Assembly (NCBI RefSeq): GCF_005869875.1
Contig: NZ_VAWG01000002.1
Span: 124,001 to 188,000 of the forward strand
From: Paenibacillus pinistramenti
Lineage (GTDB): Bacteria; Bacillota; Bacilli; Paenibacillales; Paenibacillaceae
Length of the DNA: 64,000 nucleotides
Direction of reading: 5' to 3'
The position numbers were made by a program, and so were the translations under genes. Positions 28,600 to 36,486 of the stretch are shown here, one piece after another. Each line of letters begins with the position of its first letter. The stretch's first letter is position 1. The notes under the pieces were generated by a model. It saw only the letters and a program-made list of their open reading frames with translations. It did not search any database and was not told the DNA's origin.

Positions 28600-30896
28600 A
28601 GAAGCGGGTTCTCGTGTTTCGCTTTCAGGATGGACCAGCGCCGCTCGACTTCGCGTTCGAATTCGCCAAGCAGCTCTTTGTTCTCTTCCTTCAGCAGGTG
28701 TCTCGATTTGCCCATATATTTCAGCCAGTCGCCAAGTGCGACCCGTTTGTTCTTCCCATCCGGATCATACGTGATGTTCGTTTGTCCCTGCTCCACTTCA
28801 TAAAGCGGGAAGAAGCAGGAATTTACGGCCGCGCGCACGATGTTCTCGCCTTCCTTGTCATCGGACTTCCAGTTCAGCGGGCAGGTAATGAGCAGCTTGC
28901 CGTAGACGGTCCCGACATTTTGGGCGTACCACTGCGCTTTCGCCGCCTTCTTCACCAGATCCTGCGGGAAGGCTTCTGTCCCTGTAAACACATACGGGAT
29001 ATGCGCTGCCGCCATCATCTGCACTGTATCCTTGTGGTGGAACGGTTTGCCCTGCTGCTGTTTGCCGACGCCGGATGTGCTGGTCATATGACCTAATGGC
29101 GTGGAATACGAAAGCTGAGCGCCGGTGTTCATATAACCTTCATTGTCGTACTCCAGAATAATGAGGTTATGGCCCCGCAGCGCTGTGCCGATGGCCGAGC
29201 CCATTCCGATGTCCATGCCGCCGTCTCCGGTCACCATGACAAACGTGAAGTCCTCGGGAACCTCGATCTCCCCGCGGCGTTTCCGCTCAAGGAACGCTTC
29301 TACTGTGCCGGATAGGGTAGCCGGTCCGTTCTGGAACAAATTATGAATGAAGCTCTGCTTATGCGAGTTGTACGGATAACCGGTTGTCGTAATATACGCG
29401 CAGCCCGTATGGAACAGCGTGACAACATTGCCTTCAATCCCCTTGAAGAAGAGCTCCAGCCCTGGAAAAATCCCGCAGCCCGGGCAGGCGCCGTGCCCGG
29501 AAGCGAACCGCTTCGGCTTGGCGGCAAGCGCCCGCATCGGCGGCACCTTCACGGACAGCTTGCTGGTCGCCTCATCCACCTTCACGGTGATCAGGCCGGA
29601 TTTGAAGCTGTCTCCATTCATCGGCGCAATGACCGGCTGCAGCTTCTGCGCTTCATTGCCCGGCGTTTGGCCGTAGTAATCAAACGGCACCTTGGCATAG
29701 CCCAGCTCCATCGCCTCAAGCGTCAGGGCGAAGAAGGCTTCCGCGTCATCTGCGTAGAAGTCTTTCCCGCCAAGTCCGAAGATGCGGGACAGGACAATCG
29801 GCTGCGGGCCGCGGATTTCCTGCAGGGCGGCTTTGACCTCATGCGTCAAATTGGCCCCTTCAGCGCCGTAAGAATCGGCGCGTTCGCCGACCAAGAGCGC
29901 CTTGACGCCTGCCAGCGCTTCGCGGATCTCCTTGGCCGGGAACGGCCGGATGATATTCGGGCTGATTACGCCCGCTTTGATCCCCTGCGCCCGCAGCCGG
30001 TCTACCACATCCTTAGAGGATTCGGCTGCCGAATTGAGCAGGAACAAAGCGACCTCTGCGTCTTCCATGCGGTACAGATCAAGCGGCGAATAGGATCTTC
30101 CGGACAAAGCCGCATATTCCTCGGCCACTTCCTTGAAGACCTCGCCTGCACGGTACATGGCGTTCGACTGCTGGAAGTGGTTGTTCATCAGGTCCTCGCC
30201 GTTCATATAAGCACCGACGACGATTGGTTTATTCTCGTCCAGCACATGCGGGAACTCGGGCTGTTCGCCTACAAAGTCGCGGACGGTGTCCCGGTCCGTA
30301 AAGATCTGCACCCGGCGTTTCTGGTGCGACGTGAAGAAGCCGTCATAAGCCACGATGACCGGCAGACGAACGTCTTCATGCTCGGCAATGCGCAGCGCCA
30401 TGATATTCATGTCATATACGGCCTGCGGTGAACGGGCGGTCAGAATGACCCAGCCGGTGTTCAGGCCGTAGTACAGATCCGAATGGTCGCCGCGGATATC
30501 GAGCGGGCCGCTGACTGCCCGCGTTACCAGATTCATGACCATCGGGAAGCGGGTGCCTGCCTGCACAGGAAGCTGTTCGATCATATATAGGAAGCCGTTC
30601 GCGCTGGTGGCGTTAAATACCCGCGCGCCGGCAGCGGCTGCGCCGTAGCAGATGCCCGCCGAGCCGTGCTCGCCGTCAGCCGGAATCAGTTTGATGTCGT
30701 GCTCGCCGCGCGTACGCATCATATCGAGATATTGGGCGATTTCCGTAGATGGCGTAATCGGGAAATACCCCATAATGTGATAGTTAATTTGGGCAGCTGC
30801 CATGGCTGCCATTTCGTTGCCCGATTCGAAGACGGCCTGCTGGGCGGCCATTACCGGTACTTGTTCCTCCGTTGTTTCCTTGATCTGCACGTTCAT
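28596..30896 (-). CDS. 2-oxoacid:ferredoxin oxidoreductase, fused alpha and beta subunits
   Basis: A 766-residue cytoplasmic enzyme component that oxidatively decarboxylates a 2-oxoacid with CoA and passes electrons to ferredoxin. The N-terminal ~420 residues are the alpha (pyrimidine-binding) subunit: ITPSTEIAQYLDMM, GEHGSAGICYGAAAAGARVF, VTRAVSGPLDIRGDHSD. From ~480 the beta (TPP) subunit follows: GHGACPGCG and FHTGCAYITTTG give cluster cysteines, VTGDGGMDIGMG with YDNEGYMNTGAQLS forms the TPP site. The ATG at 30896 has GGAGG seven bases upstream and overlaps the upstream gene's stop as ATGA. Pyruvate is the likely substrate, but 2-ketoisovalerate or 2-oxoglutarate cannot be excluded. Confidence 0.88.
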   Translation of the reverse strand: MNVQIKETTEEQVPVMAAQQAVFESGNEMAAMAAAQINYHIMGYFPITPSTEIAQYLDMMRTRGEHDIKLIPADGEHGSAGICYGAAAAGARVFNATSANGFLYMIEQLPVQAGTRFPMVMNLVTRAVSGPLDIRGDHSDLYYGLNTGWVILTARSPQAVYDMNIMALRIAEHEDVRLPVIVAYDGFFTSHQKRRVQIFTDRDTVRDFVGEQPEFPHVLDENKPIVVGAYMNGEDLMNNHFQQSNAMYRAGEVFKEVAEEYAALSGRSYSPLDLYRMEDAEVALFLLNSAAESSKDVVDRLRAQGIKAGVISPNIIRPFPAKEIREALAGVKALLVGERADSYGAEGANLTHEVKAALQEIRGPQPIVLSRIFGLGGKDFYADDAEAFFALTLEAMELGYAKVPFDYYGQTPGNEAQKLQPVIAPMNGDSFKSGLITVKVDEATSKLSVKVPPMRALAAKPKRFASGHGACPGCGIFPGLELFFKGIEGNVVTLFHTGCAYITTTGYPYNSHKQSFIHNLFQNGPATLSGTVEAFLERKRRGEIEVPEDFTFVMVTGDGGMDIGMGSAIGTALRGHNLIILEYDNEGYMNTGAQLSYSTPLGHMTSTSGVGKQQQGKPFHHKDTVQMMAAAHIPYVFTGTEAFPQDLVKKAAKAQWYAQNVGTVYGKLLITCPLNWKSDDKEGENIVRAAVNSCFFPLYEVEQGQTNITYDPDGKNKRVALGDWLKYMGKSRHLLKEENKELLGEFEREVERRWSILKAKHENPLL

Positions 30897-31915
30897 GATC
30901 TGACCCCCTCCGCTGTTATATAAGGAAATGACTGCGGCACCCGGTGCTGCTCTGCATACTGCGCTTCCTCCAGCATGGCGGCCAGCGCTGTGGTCGGGCA
31001 GGCTTCCACACATTTCAGGCAGCCTTTGCAGTACTGATAATCGATGCCTTTCATAAACATCTGCGGGTTGCCGCGCTTATCCGGCTTCTGCTCCCAGACA
31101 ATACAGAAGTCCGGGCATACCGTATCGCAGGCCGCGCAGTGTATGCAGTCCTCCATTTTATACTGCGGCAGATACCCCTGCCGGGAGCCGCTGAGATCCT
31201 TCAGCACGCTGTTGGCCGTAACGGTCAGAATCCCGCCCGGCTCCTGCGTTTCATAGCCGAGAAGCGGCTGCGGTCTGGAGAAGGCCGCCTGGCTCATAAG
31301 CGCTGCGGGATTTTCTAACGTAAGGAACTGCACTTCATTATAGCCCCGGTCAAACGTCCGCAGGTTCGCTTCTACAAGGTGAGGCAGTTTCTTCTCAAAG
31401 GTTTTGCGGATGACCTGCCGCATATCGTCCGGATTAAGGAAGCTGCAGATCCGGAACAAGGCGCCAAGCATCGCCGTATTGACTTTGGTTTTCTCCTCGA
31501 CGGCTATCCGAAGGGCATCAATCGCGGCCAGGGTCCCCTGCGTCATGTTCAAATCCGCGGCAACTTCATAAAGATCCCGGGCTGTATTCACAAGCACAGT
31601 CCCGCCAGGCCGCAGCCCGCTTATAACATCAATCGTCTTATATAACGCTTCGTGAAAAACACCGACAACATGCGGCTGCTCAATAGGGCTGTGATCGCGG
31701 ATTTCCACCTGGGAATCGCAGAACCTTACGAAGCTCTTCACCGGTGATCCTTTTTTCTCCGAGCCATAGCTTGAGAAGTTAGAACCATTAAGTCCTGAGC
31801 CGGTCACCCCGGCTTCGGCCAGCATTTTTCCAGCCAAATTGGCACCAAGCCCGCCGATGGATTCGAGACGGATCTCGTAAAATCCCAGTTCATTTTGTTG
31901 AGGTAAAATCGACAC
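30893..31915 (-). CDS. 2-oxoacid:ferredoxin oxidoreductase, fused gamma and delta (ferredoxin) subunits
   Basis: A ~340-residue partner of the alpha-beta protein. Residues ~12-195 form the gamma domain (RLESIGGLGANLAGKMLAE, SSYGSEKKGSPVKSFVRF, VLVNTARD). Residues ~255-325 form an 8-iron ferredoxin with CIHCAACDTVCP and CKGCLKCVEACP. It carries electrons from the TPP site to soluble ferredoxin. I choose the GTG at 31915, five bases after GGAG; a GTG two codons earlier would abut the site. It leads the two-gene operon. An Fnr-type box with a -10 at the standard distance lies upstream, so expression under low oxygen is expected. Confidence 0.87.
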   Translation of the reverse strand: MSILPQQNELGFYEIRLESIGGLGANLAGKMLAEAGVTGSGLNGSNFSSYGSEKKGSPVKSFVRFCDSQVEIRDHSPIEQPHVVGVFHEALYKTIDVISGLRPGGTVLVNTARDLYEVAADLNMTQGTLAAIDALRIAVEEKTKVNTAMLGALFRICSFLNPDDMRQVIRKTFEKKLPHLVEANLRTFDRGYNEVQFLTLENPAALMSQAAFSRPQPLLGYETQEPGGILTVTANSVLKDLSGSRQGYLPQYKMEDCIHCAACDTVCPDFCIVWEQKPDKRGNPQMFMKGIDYQYCKGCLKCVEACPTTALAAMLEEAQYAEQHRVPQSFPYITAEGVRS

Positions 31916-31957
31916 GTTCACTCCTCATTTCTTCTTGTTCTATAGAGTAATAACTCC

Positions 31958-31963
31958 AGTTTA
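31958..31963 (-). promoter_or_regulatory. -10 element of the 2-oxoacid oxidoreductase operon
   Basis: Read leftward the hexamer is TAAACT, 4 of 6 to consensus. It is centred so that a start at 31951 would place the Fnr-type box at 31985-32000 at exactly -41.5, the class II activator position. Confidence 0.55.
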
Positions 31964-31984
31964 AAAGAAGTAACGAACCTGGTT

Positions 31985-32000
31985 AGTGATATTTCTCACA
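31985..32000. promoter_or_regulatory. Fnr-type box 1
   Basis: AGTGA-TATTTC-TCACA matches TGTGA-N6-TCACA at 9 of 10 defined positions. Its centre (31992.5) is 41.5 bp from the inferred start of the leftward operon. Confidence 0.65.
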
Positions 32001-32012
32001 GCCCTTTAAAAA

Positions 32013-32028
32013 TGTGATTTCAATCACA
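32013..32028. promoter_or_regulatory. Fnr-type box 2 (perfect)
   Basis: TGTGA-TTTCAA-TCACA is a perfect match to the Fnr half-sites of low-G+C Gram-positive bacteria. Its centre (32020.5) is 41.5 bp from the inferred start of hcp transcription at 32062. The two box centres are 28 bp apart. Confidence 0.75.
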
Positions 32029-32049
32029 AGTCCGGCGTCTGCACCGGGT

Positions 32050-32055
32050 TATACT
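32050..32055 (+). promoter_or_regulatory. -10 element of hcp
   Basis: TATACT (5 of 6) sits at the class II distance from the perfect Fnr-type box, with no recognisable -35. This is the expected design of an activator-dependent promoter. Confidence 0.65.
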
Positions 32056-32121
32056 GCGTTCTAACAGTCTAATTGCAAGACGGACTTGTGCTGACTTTTT
32101 TAATAATAACGAACTCTAATG

Positions 32122-32149
32122 ACAAGAACACAAGAACACAAGAACACAG
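32122..32149. repeat. 8-bp tandem repeat in the hcp leader
   Basis: Three perfect copies and a partial fourth of acaagaac lie in the 5' untranslated region of hcp, ending about 20 bases before its start codon. Confidence 0.9.
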
Positions 32150-32167
32150 GAACCGGGAGGAACAAGA

Positions 32168-33856
32168 ATGAATAACAACGCGACCGAACAGACTTTAAGC
32201 CAACAGCCGTCCATGTTCTGCTTTCAATGCCAGGAAGCATCCAAAGGAACAGGCTGCACCATCGCCGGGGTATGCGGCAAGCCGCATGACGTGGCCAACC
32301 TGCAGGACCTGCTGATCTATCTGCTGAAAGGAATCGCTTATCTGAGTCTGGATGTCCGGCTGCCGGAAGTGCTTGAACAGCGCGTATCGCTGTTTATCAT
32401 GGACTCTTTGTTTGCTACCATTACGAATGCTAACTTTGACCGCGAGGTATTTATAGGAAAAGTCCGGGACGCCATCGCGCTCCGCGGCGAGGTCCGCGCT
32501 TATTTTAACGAGCAATTCCCGGAAGGAACGGCCAATCTGCCTGATGCTGCGGTTTGGGAAGCGGATACCGAGGCTGAATTTGATCAAAAAGCCCGCACCG
32601 TCGGTGTTCTCTCCACCCGTGACGAAGACATCCGTTCGCTCCGTGAGCTGATTACTTACGGCTTGAAGGGGATGGCGGCTTATACGTACCATGCGCTGCA
32701 CCTGGAGAAAGACGACACCGAACTGAACCGGTTCATGCGCCGGGCGCTTGCGGCTACACTTGACGACACCCTTGAGGTGCAGGATCTGGTTGCTTTGACG
32801 CTGGAGACCGGCAAGTACGGCGTGAATGCCATGGCCATGCTTGATAATGCGAATACCACAGCTTACGGTAATCCGGAGATTACGAAGGTGAATATCGGGG
32901 TTCACAACCGGCCCGGCATTCTTATCAGCGGCCATGACCTGAAGGATTTGGAAGAGCTGCTGAAGCAGACAGAAGGAACCGGCGTGGATGTATATACGCA
33001 CAGTGAAATGCTGCCAGCCCACTACTATCCGGCGTTTAAGAAATATGATCATTTTGTAGGCAATTACGGAAATGCCTGGTGGAAGCAGAACAGCGAATTC
33101 GAATCGTTTAACGGCCCGATCCTGATGACGACCAACTGCATCGTACCGCCAAGAGACAGCTACAAGGACCGCATTTATACAACGGGCAATACCGGCTTCC
33201 CGGGCGTCCGCCATATTCCGGAGGGCAAAGACGGCGCTGCCAAGGACTTCTCCGCTGTGATCGAGCAGGCCAAAGGCTGCCAGCCTCCAACCGAGCTTGA
33301 AACCGGCGAAATCATCGGCGGCTTCGCTCATGCGGCTGTAATGAACGTGGCTGACCAAGTGGTCGATGCTGTGAAAACCGGCGCGATCCGCCGTTTCTTC
33401 GTCATGGCCGGCTGCGACGGACGGATGAAGTCCCGGAACTATTACACTGATTTTGCGGCCCAGCTTCCGCAGGATACGGTTATCCTGACTGCAGGCTGTG
33501 CTAAATACAAATACAACAAGCTGGATTTGGGCGAAATCGGCGGAATTCCGCGGGTGCTGGACGCCGGTCAGTGCAACGACTCTTACTCGCTGGCCGTCAT
33601 TGCCCTGAAGCTGAAGGAAGTCTTCGGCCTGGAGGACATCAACGAGCTGCCGATTTCCTACAACATTGCCTGGTACGAGCAAAAAGCGGTAATCGTGCTG
33701 CTTGCCCTGCTCCATCTCGGCGTTAAAAATATTCATCTGGGACCAACGCTCCCTGCCTTCCTTTCGCCTAACGTCGCCAAAGTGCTCGTAGAGAACTTCG
33801 GCATCGGCGGCATTACCACTGTGGAAGATGACATGAAAATGTTCCTGGGTGCTTGA
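32168..33856 (+). CDS. hcp: Hydroxylamine reductase / hybrid-cluster protein
   Basis: A 562-residue cytoplasmic metalloprotein. The N-terminal cysteines [21 protein letters not shown] follow the C-x2-C-x8-C-x5-C spacing of class I Hcp, binding a [4Fe-4S] cluster. Hybrid-cluster ligand regions are [50 protein letters not shown] and AGQCNDSYS. The family reduces hydroxylamine in vitro and reduces nitric oxide or handles S-nitrosylation in vivo. GGGAGG lies upstream of the ATG. No hcr-type reductase is adjacent; the divergent ferredoxin-producing oxidoreductase could supply electrons, an inference from the shared control region. Confidence 0.95.
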   Translation: MNNNATEQTLSQQPSMFCFQCQEASKGTGCTIAGVCGKPHDVANLQDLLIYLLKGIAYLSLDVRLPEVLEQRVSLFIMDSLFATITNANFDREVFIGKVRDAIALRGEVRAYFNEQFPEGTANLPDAAVWEADTEAEFDQKARTVGVLSTRDEDIRSLRELITYGLKGMAAYTYHALHLEKDDTELNRFMRRALAATLDDTLEVQDLVALTLETGKYGVNAMAMLDNANTTAYGNPEITKVNIGVHNRPGILISGHDLKDLEELLKQTEGTGVDVYTHSEMLPAHYYPAFKKYDHFVGNYGNAWWKQNSEFESFNGPILMTTNCIVPPRDSYKDRIYTTGNTGFPGVRHIPEGKDGAAKDFSAVIEQAKGCQPPTELETGEIIGGFAHAAVMNVADQVVDAVKTGAIRRFFVMAGCDGRMKSRNYYTDFAAQLPQDTVILTAGCAKYKYNKLDLGEIGGIPRVLDAGQCNDSYSLAVIALKLKEVFGLEDINELPISYNIAWYEQKAVIVLLALLHLGVKNIHLGPTLPAFLSPNVAKVLVENFGIGGITTVEDDMKMFLGA

Positions 33857-33877
33857 TTAACTTATAAACACTTAAAC

Positions 33878-33901
33878 GGGGCCGTCCAATGAGACGGCCC
33901 C
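33878..33901 (+). terminator. Terminator of hcp
   Basis: Perfect 9-bp stem GGGGCCGTC/GACGGCCCC with a 6-nt loop, followed by TGATTTTGTTT, 21 bp after the hcp stop. Confidence 0.85.
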
Positions 33902-34293
33902 TGATTTTGTTTAAGAGTTCAATTTGTGCTGCCGCTTGTACGTAAGTCACATTGCCTCCTAAAACTTACCAGCGTTCACTGGGATGCGGAGAAGGCTTGG
34001 TGGCCGGTCATCCGGGAGCACTGGCCCGCTTACGATAAGGCGGTTACCAGCCGCGTGGATGGAGCGCAATCGGGTGTAAGAGCCTTTCTGAACACCTTCT
34101 TGTTGACTATGATTACGACAGCCAATAGAAAGACCGCCAGTCAGCCCTGCTGATCGGCGGTCTTTCATGTCTCCCATAGATGCACAAAATGACAAAATGT
34201 CTATACAAAAGTGGACAATTATAGATAACCGGCTCGAACGGGTAAGCATTCGGCATGAGCATCCAGCATGAGCCTTCCGTATAAGCCTTCAGG
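33902..34293. other. Gap with coding-like scrap and one hairpin
   Basis: No complete gene is convincing here. The + strand frame around 33970-34110 gives a protein-like segment (VHWDAEKAWWPVIREHWPAY) that might be a leftover of a gene, but it has no usable ribosome-binding site and I cannot place it. The rest is the terminator at 34128-34166 and the 3' side of the binding-protein gene. Confidence 0.4.
34128..34166. terminator. Terminator between hcp region and the second binding-protein gene
   Basis: Perfect 11-bp arms GAAAGACCGCC/GGCGGTCTTTC around a 17-nt loop. The likely user is the minus-strand gene ending at 34294, although it is ~130 bp away. Confidence 0.6.
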
Positions 34294-35382
34294 TTAATAA
34301 ATCCGGTTCCCGACTTCCTTGGCGGCCAGCTCCTGGGTGAAAATATCTTCCGCAGGAACCATGCGTTTAGGAAGGGTCCTTCCGGCCATAATTTCCTGGG
34401 CAGCCTGCATTAGCAGAGGACCCAGAAGCGGATTGCATTCGACGACCGCATTAATGCTGCCGGCAATCATTTGCTCAAAGGCCCGCCGCGTTCCGTCAAC
34501 AGAAATAATGATAATATCTGTACCCGGCTTCAGCCCTGCCTCTTCAATTGCTGTTACCGCGCCAATCGCCATGTCATCATTATGGGAGAACAGCACATCC
34601 GGCCACTCGCTTTCAGGAAGGCTTAGAAATTCCTGCATGACCTTGTATCCCCCTTCCTTGGTAAAATCCGCCGGCTCGGTCAGCGTAATTTGAAACTGAT
34701 TCCGGCCCTGAATCGTATCCCGAAATCCGCGGCCGCGGTCAATCGAAGGCGTCGATCCGATCGTCCCCTGCAGCTCAGCGATTTTGATCAGGCCTGATTG
34801 GCGGCGCATTTTGTCCAGCATATATTTGGCGGCCTTGACCCCTTCTTCAAAGAAGTCAGAGCCGATGCAGGTCACATATAGGGACGGATCTTTTACTGCG
34901 ATAGAGCGGTCAAGTATGATGACGGGGATGCCGGCCTGCTTGGCTTCCTCCAGAATTTCATCCCAGCCGGTCTGCACGACAGGCGCAACGGCGATGATAT
35001 CGACTTTGCTTTCTATAAACGAGCGGATGGCTTCGATCTGCTTGTGCTGGGATTGCTCAGCATTTTTGATAATCAGTGTAATGCCTGCCTCCTGTGCCGC
35101 CGATTGAATGGATTCCGTATTTGCCTCTCTCCAGGTGCTCTCTGAGCCAAGCTGAGAGAAGCCGAGCACAAGGGGTTTGGCGGAAGGCAGGTCCGCTGAC
35201 GAGGGAGTATTGGTATTGAGCGTGGTATTGGTGTTGACCGTGGTATTGGTGTTGACCGTGATATTGGTGTTGACCGGGCCTTCAGCAGGTTTAGCCGCAG
35301 GCTCGGCATTCCTCTCTCCTGAATCGAAACAGCCGCTGAGCAGCACGATCAATAGGCAAATTAAGCATTTCGCCAGCTTCAA
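34294..35382 (-). CDS. Sugar ABC transporter binding lipoprotein (second copy)
   Basis: A 362-residue extracytoplasmic sugar-binding lipoprotein of the ribose/galactofuranose class (Peripla_BP_4). The signal peptide ends LLSGC. A linker of about 45 residues contains four NTNT(T/I)V-type repeats. The two lobes then show LVLGFSQLGSESTWREANT, VVQTGWDEILEEAK, DDMAIGAVTAIEEAG and VECNPLLGPLLMQAA, closely parallel to the protein at 39106. It starts at TTG with GGGGAG four bases upstream. A terminator separates it from the permease gene and a cre box lies at its start, so it is probably a separately controlled paralogue using the same permease. Confidence 0.88.
   Translation of the reverse strand: MKLAKCLICLLIVLLSGCFDSGERNAEPAAKPAEGPVNTNITVNTNTTVNTNTTLNTNTPSSADLPSAKPLVLGFSQLGSESTWREANTESIQSAAQEAGITLIIKNAEQSQHKQIEAIRSFIESKVDIIAVAPVVQTGWDEILEEAKQAGIPVIILDRSIAVKDPSLYVTCIGSDFFEEGVKAAKYMLDKMRRQSGLIKIAELQGTIGSTPSIDRGRGFRDTIQGRNQFQITLTEPADFTKEGGYKVMQEFLSLPESEWPDVLFSHNDDMAIGAVTAIEEAGLKPGTDIIIISVDGTRRAFEQMIAGSINAVVECNPLLGPLLMQAAQEIMAGRTLPKRMVPAEDIFTQELAAKEVGNRIY
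35207..35278 (-). repeat. 18-bp tandem repeat in the binding-protein linker
   Basis: Four consecutive 18-bp units, two of them identical (gtattggtgttgaccgtg on the + strand). They encode repeated Asn-Thr hexapeptides between the lipid anchor and the folded lobes. Confidence 0.92.
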
Positions 35383-35397
35383 TGAACTCCCCCCATC

Positions 35398-35413
35398 ATG
35401 ATAACGGTTACAT
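35398..35413 (-). promoter_or_regulatory. cre box at the start of the second binding-protein gene
   Basis: ATGTAACCGTTATCAT fits all defined positions of the 16-bp cre consensus WTGNAANCGNWWNCAW. It is 15 bp upstream of the start codon, where CcpA would block transcription. Repression by glucose is inferred. Confidence 0.65.
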
Positions 35414-35421
35414 AGAGAAAT

Positions 35422-35456
35422 AAAAATATCGGGAGTCCAATTTATCGGATTCCCGA
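35422..35456 (-). terminator. Terminator after the ABC permease gene
   Basis: Arms TCGGGAGTCC/GGATTCCCGA pair with one mismatch around an 8-nt loop, and a T-rich tract follows on the minus strand. It divides the transporter operon from the second binding-protein gene. Confidence 0.7.
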
Positions 35457-35517
35457 GAGTATTGTAACAACCTTTTTATGGAAATGGCAACTGTTACTCT
35501 TACCGTTATTTCTGCTG

Positions 35518-36486
35518 CTATTGCTTCAAAACAGAACGTCTTGCGCTCAGCACCCGCTGGAAAAGGATAAAGGTGAAGAGCAGCAGGCCGATAACAATTT
35601 TTGTCCACCAGGAGCTGAGTGTCCCGTTAAAGCTGATGATCGTTTGGATCACGCCTTGAATCAGCACACCGAAAAAGGTTCCGAGGACATAACCCACTCC
35701 TCCGGTAAGCAAGGTACCGCCAATGACAACTGCAGCAATGGTATCCAGCTCAAAACCGACTGCATGCAGCCCGTATCCGGACAGCATATAGAACGTGAAC
35801 ACAACTCCGGCCAATGCCGAGCAGAATCCGCTGAATGTGTAGACCAGGATTTTGGTGCGCGCAACCGGAAGCCCCATAAGGAGCGCTGAATGTTCATTCC
35901 CTCCAAGTGCGTACACATTGCGGCCAAACCGGGTATAATGCGCGATGAAGATGGCGGCAGCTGCGACTGCTAAAGCTATAATGGCGCTTATGGAGATAAA
36001 GCTTCCTCCCGGGAGTGTGATCTTGGTTTGAGCCACATTCGTATAGAACGCATTATCGATTGTAATCGTATCAATGCTGATCACATAGCAGAATCCGCGG
36101 GCCAGAAACATTCCTGCCAAGGTCACGATAAACGGCTGAATTTTAAAATAGTGGATCATGGCTCCCATCCCGGATCCAAACACGGCTCCCATCAGAAGCA
36201 CAAGAGGGATAACGACCGCAGGAGACCATCCCTGCTGCTGAACTAGGCTTGCGGACACCATTGTAGTAAGCGCAATCATCGAGCCGACAGACAAATCAAT
36301 ACCGCCGGACAGGATGACAAAGGACATGCCGATAGCAGTGATGAGCAGAAAGGCATTATCTACGAAAAGGTTCATCAGCACCTGCAGCGAGAAGAACCCG
36401 GTATAAAGGAAAGAACCCGCTGCAAACATGGCCAGAAACAGCGTAATCGTTACTAGAATCGGAACATACTTGTGTTTAAGAAACAT
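35518..36486 (-). CDS. Sugar ABC transporter permease (YjfF-like)
   Basis: A 322-residue inner-membrane permease of the BPD_transp_2 (RbsC/YjfF) family with about 8-10 hydrophobic segments. Family hallmarks are IGMSFVILSGGIDLSVGSMIAL near the N-terminus and DTIAAVVIGGTLLTGGVGYVLGTFFGVL near the C-terminus. It pairs with the other permease (36476-37516) as a heterodimer, as in the E. coli galactofuranose system. Its ATG lies 11 bp inside the upstream permease gene, with GGAG ten bases before it. Confidence 0.9.
   Translation of the reverse strand: MFLKHKYVPILVTITLFLAMFAAGSFLYTGFFSLQVLMNLFVDNAFLLITAIGMSFVILSGGIDLSVGSMIALTTMVSASLVQQQGWSPAVVIPLVLLMGAVFGSGMGAMIHYFKIQPFIVTLAGMFLARGFCYVISIDTITIDNAFYTNVAQTKITLPGGSFISISAIIALAVAAAAIFIAHYTRFGRNVYALGGNEHSALLMGLPVARTKILVYTFSGFCSALAGVVFTFYMLSGYGLHAVGFELDTIAAVVIGGTLLTGGVGYVLGTFFGVLIQGVIQTIISFNGTLSSWWTKIVIGLLLFTFILFQRVLSARRSVLKQ

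Noticed and set aside
29343-30431. A 362-codon open frame opposite the 2-oxoacid oxidoreductase
   Set aside because: Antisense to clear subunit motifs; no site for translation and no recognisable fold.
32195-33736. A 513-codon open frame opposite hcp
   Set aside because: It is the mirror of a strongly conserved enzyme gene; the product has no recognisable domain.
33926-34153. 75-codon frame after hcp as a gene
   Set aside because: No ribosome-binding site, ends inside a terminator stem, and only the middle looks protein-like; listed only as a possible scrap.
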